A stretch of DNA of 32,083 nucleotides from Muribaculaceae bacterium (GTDB taxonomy: Bacteria; Bacteroidota; Bacteroidia; Bacteroidales; Muribaculaceae), in NCBI GenBank assembly GCA_017443765.1, contig JAFSYB010000123.1:1-32083 (forward strand), read 5' to 3'. A program made the translations under genes and the position numbers. This document shows positions 26,529-32,083 of the stretch, in pieces (within the stretch, counting starts at the first letter, position 1; each line of letters begins with the position of its first letter). The notes under the pieces were generated by a model. That model searched no databases, was not told the origin of the DNA, and saw only the letters and a program-made list of their open reading frames with translations.

Positions 26529-27639
26529 AAAGACCATTGAAACAAACTTTATTCCATTGGAAGCTGTTCATCCGACCGACTTGATTATAGATGAGCTCAA
26601 GGCTCGCGGAATGAAGAGAAAGGAACTGGCCGAACGGCTCGGCATGAAAGCCCCTAATCTGAGCCGATTCATCAGCACTAAAGAGAATGTCACCCCCTCG
26701 ATGGCACTAAAGCTCGAACAAGCTCTCGGCATATCTGCTGCTTTTTGGATGGATTTACAGCTGAATTATGAAAGAAACTTGGAAGCCATCCGTCAAAGAG
26801 ATGAAGAAGAATCCAAAGCAACCCAAGTTGAGGCCGCTTTGGCCGTGGCTTTGAACCTGCCGATTCTGTTTAAGAAACTCTCGTTAGACGGCTTCATGTT
26901 TTTAAGCGATCGACTGAAGGCACTGTATGAAATGTTTAACGTCACTTGTGTAGAGGAGTTCTTGGCCCTATCAACCGCGCAAGGTTGTTTCAAGAAGAGT
27001 GAAAAACTTGAGACTGAAAACAAGAATCTGAGCACATGGATTCTTCTTGCTCGACACGCTTGCCTCACCTCGAAAGAAAGACTATCCGATTATAAGAAAG
27101 GTAATGAAACTTTGGCCGCTTCGCTGATTGCAACTGGGGCCAATGCACAAAATTTGACTGAAAACGAAATTAAGGCCATCCTTGCGCAAAACGGAATTGG
27201 GTATTGCGTTGTTGAAAAATTTGAGAAAACCCCAGTTGACGCTTATTCTGTGATGATTGGGGAACATCCTTTTATCGTTGTCAGTCATCGTAAAAACAAT
27301 ATGGATATGCTCGTTTTCGACATCCTGCACGAATGTGGACACATTAACAAACATCTAACCAAAAACGTGTCGATTGTTTCCTATAATCAAAGCCTGAGTG
27401 AAGCAAGTGGCATCGAGCATGAGGCAAACAACTTTGCAATGGATATGCTTATCCCTCCCGATGTGTGGGCAGAAATCGTGAATAAAGGCAGCCATTCGTT
27501 GAATATCTACAGCGTTATAAAGGTCGTCACTCATGAAGCTGAAAAACACGGCATTAGTCCGACTATCGCTGCATGGAGATTCAAATACGAGACCGGCGTC
27601 TATCAGATACCGGGATTTAAGAGCAGACCTATACGATAA
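26515..27639 (+). CDS. HigA-type antitoxin fused to ImmA/IrrE zinc metallopeptidase
   Basis: The 374-residue protein joins two domains. Residues 20-85 are an XRE/HigA-type helix-turn-helix ('RKELAERLGMKAPNLSRFI'), which should bind DNA and neutralise the toxin. The C-terminal part is an ImmA/IrrE-type peptidase with the zinc motif HECGH (H272, E273, H276) and a third ligand, E303, in 'EHEANNFAMDML'. ImmA-family peptidases cleave repressors, so this fusion could cut itself or another repressor and free the toxin under stress (inferred). Start ATG 26515 is preferred to an in-frame GTG at 26506. The gene overlaps the toxin gene by 14 bases and ends 25 bp before the symporter gene. Confidence 0.88.
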   Translation: METIEKTIETNFIPLEAVHPTDLIIDELKARGMKRKELAERLGMKAPNLSRFISTKENVTPSMALKLEQALGISAAFWMDLQLNYERNLEAIRQRDEEESKATQVEAALAVALNLPILFKKLSLDGFMFLSDRLKALYEMFNVTCVEEFLALSTAQGCFKKSEKLETENKNLSTWILLARHACLTSKERLSDYKKGNETLAASLIATGANAQNLTENEIKAILAQNGIGYCVVEKFEKTPVDAYSVMIGEHPFIVVSHRKNNMDMLVFDILHECGHINKHLTKNVSIVSYNQSLSEASGIEHEANNFAMDMLIPPDVWAEIVNKGSHSLNIYSVIKVVTHEAEKHGISPTIAAWRFKYETGVYQIPGFKSRPIR

Positions 27640-27664
27640 CCCTATCCCCCAAAAACATCGTGCT

Positions 27665-28519
27665 ATGAATCCAATCTTGATAGTGCTTCCGATATTGTCG
27701 CTGCTGATGTTCGACCTGGGCCTCACGCTGCGATTCGACGACTTCGCGCTGCTGGCCCGTCGGCCTGGAGCGGTGCTCGTGGGCTTGGCGGGGCAGTTAG
27801 TGGTGTTGCCCGCCATTGCCTTTGGTTTGGCGTCGCTGCTGGCCTTGCCGCCGCTCTACTTCGTGGGCCTGGTGCTCATTGCGTGCTGCCCGGGCGGCAG
27901 TTCGTCGAACGTGTTTTCAAAACTCGCGGGCGGCGATGTGGCCCTGTCGGTGACACTCACCGCGCTGAGCAGCATCATCACCCTGTTCACCATCCCGGTG
28001 ATTCTGGGTCTGGCCGTGGCGCACAGCGGGGCCGAGGTTGACGGCGGCATCCAGCTGCCCGTGGGCAACCTGCTGGTGCAAAACCTGGTGCTCATGGCGC
28101 TGCCCATCGCGCTGGGAGCCGCCATGCGTTGGCGCTGGCCCCGCGCCGCGCAGCGCACCGATGCCGTGCTGGCACGCATCGCCTTCCCGGCTCTGATGCT
28201 GCTGGCTGGCATCTTCTTTGCACAGCATTACGACGACATCCTTACCAATTTCGGGCAACTCGGTGGCGGTGTGGCGGCACTCATCTTGCTTGCCATCGGT
28301 GTGGCCTCGCTGCTGGCGCGTGCCACGCGGCTCAACGGCGCGGCACGACGCACCATCGTCATCGAGGTGGGGATGCAGAACGCCGCGCAGGCCATTGCCG
28401 TGGCCAGCAGCCCGTTCATCTTTGCCAACGACACCATCGCCATTCCCGCCATCATCTACGCACTGCTCATGAACGTGGTGCTGCTCACCTACGTGGCCGT
28501 GCTGCGACGCAAGCCCTGA
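27665..28519 (+). CDS. Bile-acid:sodium symporter family (BASS) transporter
   Basis: The 284-residue inner-membrane protein has about nine to ten hydrophobic segments and the BASS family signatures: 'CCPGGSSSNVFSKLAGGDVALSV' (first crossover region, shortened here) and 'EVGMQNAAQAIAVA', whose glutamate and glutamine help bind sodium. Family members import bile acids, pantoate or other organic anions with sodium; the substrate cannot be told from sequence. The ATG at 27665 begins a typical hydrophobic N-terminus. The gene is GC-rich (42 G+C of 60 at 28081-28140), in sharp contrast to the toxin-antitoxin genes 25 bp upstream. There is no room for its own promoter in that gap. Confidence 0.9.
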   Translation: MNPILIVLPILSLLMFDLGLTLRFDDFALLARRPGAVLVGLAGQLVVLPAIAFGLASLLALPPLYFVGLVLIACCPGGSSSNVFSKLAGGDVALSVTLTALSSIITLFTIPVILGLAVAHSGAEVDGGIQLPVGNLLVQNLVLMALPIALGAAMRWRWPRAAQRTDAVLARIAFPALMLLAGIFFAQHYDDILTNFGQLGGGVAALILLAIGVASLLARATRLNGAARRTIVIEVGMQNAAQAIAVASSPFIFANDTIAIPAIIYALLMNVVLLTYVAVLRRKP

Positions 28520-28588
28520 ATGGGACGAAAAAACAAAGGGGTGATTAACGCATTTTAATGTTGTGGGGGTAAATTGCGAATTTTTGTT

Positions 28589-28596
28589 TAATTTTG
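28589..28596 (+). promoter_or_regulatory. Possible -7 element for the split LRR gene
   Basis: TAATTTTG matches TAnnTTTG 56 bases before the ATG at 28653. No TTG lies at the expected -33 spacing, so this is tentative. Confidence 0.4.
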
Positions 28597-28652
28597 TGAT
28601 CATAAACAAACGTGATTATCAACCCCGAAACTCTAACCATCTAAATTCCAGC

Positions 28653-30455
28653 AACATGAAACGACTATTACTCCTATTGCTATCTGTGGTTGCCACCACG
28701 GCGATTGGTGTGCAGGCCGCCACCAAGTACGAGATCAACGTCGGCGGTGTGGAAGTCACCAGCGACAACTGCAACAACATCTCCGGCAAGGACATCAAGA
28801 GCGGATACGGCGTGTACAGCCACAGCACCAAGACACTGACGCTCTACAACGTCCGCATTGAGCGCACGTCAAGCGGCAACTATGCCCTTCACAACCGCGA
28901 CTGCGAGGGTCTGATTGTGAAATTCGTGGGCACCTGCAACCTGAGTTCGCAGAAAGCCCGCGCCATCCGCTTCAACAAGGGCGGTGAGCTGGTAGCCACC
29001 AGCGGGAGCACGGTGAACGTGACCGGCAAGGAAGACGGCGCCATCTATTTCCGCGACTTTGCCATTCTCACCCTCAAAGGCCCCGGCACGTTCAATATCA
29101 AGTCGAGCAAGAAAGGTGCTATCCAGACACATTTCACCGGCTCGATGACCGACCTTGCCACACTGGATCACCTGAAATTCTCTGATGGGGTCAATGCCAC
29201 CATCGAGAGTCCCGAAAGCCCGCTGTACGACATCTGGAAAGTGACGTTCATCGGCAACTGCAAAGTCACCCTCAAAGCCACAAACTACAGCAGCTACCCC
29301 GTGGTGCGCGAAGTGGGGTGGATGGAGTTTGAAGACAAGGCAGCCATTTTGTCGCCCGCTGGTGCATATTTCAACCATGATGACTTTTCCGTTTTGTCGT
29401 CGGGCAGCAAAATCTACAACCAGGACATCTATGTCAACAACGATTATGTGGCACTTATCAACGCTACCAATTTCCCCGACGCCAACTTCCGGAGCTGGAT
29501 GCTCCGATCCTACCCCAAGGGCTACATCACCAGCAGCGACGTGAGCAACCGCACCTTGCTCAACTGCAACGGCAACAGCATCGCGAACCTCACGGGTGTG
29601 GGTTACTTCAGCAAGCTCATTGAGCTGAACTGCTACGATAACAGCCTCACCTCGCTGCCCACGCTGCCCAGCACGCTCAGGACGCTGAGGTGCTACAACA
29701 ACAAGCTCACCTCGCTGCCCACGCTGCCCAGCGGAATCGAGTACCTCGATGCCAGCAACAACAAGTTCACCACGCTGACGGTCACCGGAAAAACGTATCT
29801 GAAGACACTGAATTTGTCGAACAACACCAGCATGACCAAGCTCGACTGCTCGGGCAACGGCGTGACCAATCTCACCATTAGCGGCTGCTCGGCAATGACC
29901 ATCCTCAACTGCTACAACAACCAAATGCCGTTGTTGGGGACACTGCCCAGCTCGCTCAAAGAGTTGAGGTGCTTCGGCAACAAGCTCACGTCGCTGCCGT
30001 CGCTGCCCAGCACGCTCACCTATCTCGACTGCGAGAACAACCAGATTACCGCGCTGCCCACACTGCCCAGCAATATCGAGACCATCATCGCCCCGGAACA
30101 ACAAACTCACGAGTGTGAACACGCTCGACTACACCAAGCTGAAGACACTCTACTTGTCGGGCAACAGCGGACTCACCTATGTCGGTGTTTCCCGCAACAG
30201 TTCCCTCACGAATCTGGAACTCTCGAACTGCCCGGCCCTGGTGACCCTCTCGATGCAGGGTGTGACGAGTTTCAACCTCTCCTCGTTCACGATTCCCAGC
30301 ACGGTGACCTATTTCGACTGCGGCTTCAACAGCAACGTCACGTCGCTGCCGACGCTTCCCAGCGGGCTGAAGGTGCTGCGCTGCATCAGCAACAGCCTCA
30401 CCTCGCTGCCCACGCTGCCCAGCGGACTCGAGGAGCTATGGTGCGGCAAAAATAA
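28653..30455 (+). CDS. LRR surface protein, N-terminal fragment (frameshifted gene)
   Basis: This begins a secreted protein: signal peptide (1-21, 'AIGVQA'), a repeat-rich beta-helix-like region (about 25-260), then leucine-rich repeats of the form 'L..L.CYNNKLTSLPTLPS' from about residue 290. The true frame holds until the CCCC run at 30091-30094 (about residue 479); the roughly 120 residues after it, up to the stop at 30455, are out of frame and rich in histidine and glutamine, unlike the rest. Removing one C joins this to the next fragment and gives a protein of 909 residues. The gene may be a recent pseudogene, phase-variable, or hit by a sequencing error. Confidence 0.8.
   Translation, partial: NMKRLLLLLLSVVATTAIGVQAATKYEINVGGVEVTSDNCNNISGKDIKSGYGVYSHSTKTLTLYNVRIERTSSGNYALHNRDCEGLIVKFVGTCNLSSQKARAIRFNKGGELVATSGSTVNVTGKEDGAIYFRDFAILTLKGPGTFNIKSSKKGAIQTHFTGSMTDLATLDHLKFSDGVNATIESPESPLYDIWKVTFIGNCKVTLKATNYSSYPVVREVGWMEFEDKAAILSPAGAYFNHDDFSVLSSGSKIYNQDIYVNNDYVALINATNFPDANFRSWMLRSYPKGYITSSDVSNRTLLNCNGNSIANLTGVGYFSKLIELNCYDNSLTSLPTLPSTLRTLRCYNNKLTSLPTLPSGIEYLDASNNKFTTLTVTGKTYLKTLNLSNNTSMTKLDCSGNGVTNLTISGCSAMTILNCYNNQMPLLGTLPSSLKELRCFGNKLTSLPSLPSTLTYLDCENNQITALPTLPSNIETIIAPEQQTHECEHARLHQAEDTLLVGQQRTHLCRCFPQQFPHESGTLELPGPGDPLDAGCDEFQPLLVHDSQHGDLFRLRLQQQRHVAADASQRAEGAALHQQQPHLAAHAAQRTRGAMVRQK
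30091..30094 (+). other. One-base frameshift in a CCCC run
   Basis: Upstream the frame reads ...ETIIA; downstream, in the +1 frame, it resumes as RNNKLTSVNTL, a perfect continuation of the LRR pattern. Deleting one C restores an open frame from 28653 to 31383. Confidence 0.85.
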
Positions 30456-31383
30456 GTTCACCTCGTTGAGTGTCACCAACTTAAAGAGTCTGAAGACCCT
30501 GAGTGCCTACGGGAACAAGTCGATGACCTCGCTGAATTGCAACAACTGCGCCTTGACCGGCATCGACATCAAGGACTGCACGACATTGCAGAACCTGTTC
30601 TGCTACGGCAACAAGCTCACCTCGCTCAATTTCTCGGGACTCACGGCATTGAAGACCATCGAGTGCAACAACAACCAGCTCACCTCGCTCAACGTGCAGG
30701 GACTCACTGCGCTGTACAGGCTCATTTGTTACAACAACCAGCTCACCTCGCTCAACGTGCAGGGGCTTACTGCGCTGACCACACTCAACTGCTACGAAAA
30801 CAAGCTGACCTCGCTCAACGTGTCGACCAACAGCAACCTCGAAGAGCTGAAGTGCTACCGCAATGAGTTGACCTCGCTCAATGTGCAGGGACTCGCCAAG
30901 TTGAAAGATTTCTCATGCGCCTATAACAAACTGACCTCGCTGTCGGTGCAAGGCTGCACAGCATTAAGCTCACAGTTCAACATCACCAGCAACCAGATCA
31001 AGGGCGCAGAGATGACCTCGCTCATCAACAGCATGCGCACCGTGCCGTCGGGTGTCACCGCCAATTTCTATGTGATTAACCAGGACAACACCGGCGAGGG
31101 CAACGCCATCACCAACGAGCAGATTCGCCTTGCAAAAGGAAAGAACTGGCTGCTCTACAAGTATCACAACAGCGCATGGGAGGAACTCACCGCTAATGTG
31201 CGCGGCGATGTGAACGGTGACGGCACCGTGGATGTGGACGACATGAACATCATCATCAACATCATGGTGCACAAAGCCTCGTTCACCGATTGGCCCGCCG
31301 CCGATATCGATGGCAGCGGCAACGTGGACGTGGACGACTTGAACATCGTCATCAATGTCATGGTGCATAAGGATAATGGATGA
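30115..31383 (+). CDS. LRR surface protein, C-terminal fragment with dockerin-like tail
   Basis: This is the continuation of the gene starting at 28653, in the shifted frame. The real coding sequence resumes at about 30095; 30115 is only the first GTG. It carries about a dozen 'LTSLNVQGLTAL..L.C..N' leucine-rich repeats, a short spacer, and two dockerin-like calcium loops at the end ('GDVNGDGTVDVDD' and 'ADIDGSGNVDVDD'), the same tail type as on the first gene and the GH16 enzyme. On its own the fragment lacks a signal peptide and so would stay in the cytoplasm if translated. A terminator follows at 31423. Confidence 0.8.
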   Translation: MNTLDYTKLKTLYLSGNSGLTYVGVSRNSSLTNLELSNCPALVTLSMQGVTSFNLSSFTIPSTVTYFDCGFNSNVTSLPTLPSGLKVLRCISNSLTSLPTLPSGLEELWCGKNKFTSLSVTNLKSLKTLSAYGNKSMTSLNCNNCALTGIDIKDCTTLQNLFCYGNKLTSLNFSGLTALKTIECNNNQLTSLNVQGLTALYRLICYNNQLTSLNVQGLTALTTLNCYENKLTSLNVSTNSNLEELKCYRNELTSLNVQGLAKLKDFSCAYNKLTSLSVQGCTALSSQFNITSNQIKGAEMTSLINSMRTVPSGVTANFYVINQDNTGEGNAITNEQIRLAKGKNWLLYKYHNSAWEELTANVRGDVNGDGTVDVDDMNIIINIMVHKASFTDWPAADIDGSGNVDVDDLNIVINVMVHKDNG

Positions 31384-31422
31384 TTAATGCCATATTAGCT
31401 ACGAGCTAAACTCTGTAGTCGG

Positions 31423-31468
31423 ACACCCTATAGTCCTTGCCAAAAGGGACTGTAGGGTGTTTTGTTTG
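31423..31468 (+). terminator. Terminator after the LRR gene
   Basis: ACACCCTATAGTCC (31423-31436) pairs with GGGACTGTAGGGTGT (31446-31460), with one wobble pair, and is followed by TTTGTTT. A small stem TTAGCT-ACG-AGCTAA precedes it (31395-31409). Confidence 0.8.
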
Positions 31469-31737
31469 CACCTTGATTATTTCGGCTCTATAACGGATTG
31501 TATGGGAAGATTTATACCCTGCCTCCATTTGGAGGAGCGGTGCATGTAGCGGCAGGATAGAATGACTGATGAAGACAACCTGAACAACTTGGGACAACCT
31601 CACTGGAAATGGTTGTTTGGGTTACAGAGCCGATAACCATTTTGCAGCTGTCCCTTAAATCCGCCTAATTCGTGCAATTAGCATTTAACGCAAACGAAAA
31701 AGGCTATTCGCCCTACCGATAAGGTCAGTGCGGTATG
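31469..31737. other. Non-coding stretch without recognised content
   Basis: This lies between the LRR terminator and the end of the Rpn-like gene. I see no ORF with coding features, tRNA, repeat or clear promoter in it. Confidence 0.4.
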
Positions 31738-32083
31738 CTATGCGTCGCGCAGAGCCTCTATCTGGCTCACCTCGAGGCCGGTCGCCCGGGCTATCGTCTC
31801 GATTTCCATCCCCAGCCCAAGCATGTTGCGCGCGGTTTGGATGATGCCCTCGGCGCGGCCTTTGGTTATGCCCTCGGCCATGCCCTCGGCGCGACCTTCG
31901 GCGCGGCCTTCGGCTATTCCCTCGGCTTTGCCCTCGAGGCGACCCTCGCCGCGGGCGGTCACTAACTGGTCCTGTAGTATCACGCGGTCGTCAAGGTAAC
32001 GGCGGTAGGCCGCGTGCTCGTCGCGGTTCATGCGCGCTATCGCAAGCTTTGTGCGCGCCTCGCGAAGACCCGGCGCGCTCGCG
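31738..32083 (-). CDS. Rpn-family PD-(D/E)XK nuclease/transposase-like protein, C-terminal part
   Basis: The frame is open to the right edge, so the N-terminal nuclease domain lies outside the window; the ATG at 32031 is internal. The visible part has the ending typical of Rpn (recombination-promoting nuclease, 'PD-(D/E)XK family transposase') proteins: a helical segment ('MNRDEHAAYRRYLDDR'), a low-complexity run of 'EGxAEGRAEG' units (about 31870-31950), and a final helix-turn-helix-like segment 'ARNMLGLGMEIETIARATGL'. Rpn proteins promote DNA cleavage and RecA-independent recombination in other bacteria. The family call rests on the tail pattern alone. Confidence 0.75.
   Translation of the reverse strand, partial: ASAPGLREARTKLAIARMNRDEHAAYRRYLDDRVILQDQLVTARGEGRLEGKAEGIAEGRAEGRAEGMAEGITKGRAEGIIQTARNMLGLGMEIETIARATGLEVSQIEALRDA

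Noticed and set aside
29600..30900. Regularly spaced short repeats resembling a CRISPR array
   Set aside because: They are in-frame leucine-rich-repeat codons (CTCACCTCGCTG...) with variable spacing and coding sequence between, not spacers.

Overview
The window looks like chromosomal DNA of a fairly GC-rich member of the Bacteroidales (Muribaculaceae- or Prevotellaceae-like; the genus cannot be settled from this sequence). The reasons are: promoters of the Bacteroidota type (TTTG, 19 bases, TAnnTTTG), which I can place exactly in front of three genes; T9SS C-terminal sorting domains; BspA-type leucine-rich-repeat surface proteins; dockerin-like tails on secreted proteins; and a TatA/TatC pair without TatB. 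Most genes are GC-rich. One cassette near 26.2-27.6 kb is AT-rich and looks acquired.

Layout. 1-1.25 kb: 3' part of a BspA-like LRR protein with a dockerin-like tail, then a bidirectional terminator. 1.34-3.32 kb (minus): fabD and hydE, 15 bp apart. 3.6-5.95 kb (plus): a secreted hypothetical protein, tatA, tatC and a small lipoprotein, followed by a long hairpin. 6.09-9.2 kb (minus): GH16 beta-glucanase with three tandem unknown modules and a dockerin-like tail. 9.4-11.4 kb (plus): a Nudix/winged-helix regulator whose promoter is bracketed by a perfect 18-bp inverted repeat, then a von Willebrand A protein fused to a macro-like domain. 11.5-13.8 kb (minus): GH3 glycosidase. 14.2-25.9 kb (plus): a 3365-residue T9SS-exported LamG protein and, 4 bp later, a BspA-like protein with a short sorting tail. 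26.2-27.6 kb (plus): AT-rich HigB-type toxin and HigA antitoxin fused to an ImmA/IrrE zinc peptidase. 27.7-28.5 kb: bile-acid:sodium symporter family (BASS) transporter. 28.65-31.4 kb: LRR protein with a dockerin-like tail, split by a one-base frameshift in a CCCC run. 31.7-32.1 kb (minus): C-terminal end of an Rpn/PD-(D/E)XK protein running off the window.

How it fits together. Much of the window serves the cell surface: large adhesin-like LRR and LamG proteins, secreted GH16 and GH3 glycosidases, and the Tat export machinery. Two kinds of C-terminal tail occur side by side: T9SS sorting tails on the 14.2-25.9 kb pair and dockerin-like tails on three other proteins. The most promising places for something undescribed are the Nudix-regulator/vWA-macro pair with its bracketed promoter, the toxin/antitoxin-protease cassette, and the roughly 870-residue unrecognised core of the giant protein. 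I see no rRNA, tRNA, CRISPR array or complete insertion sequence.
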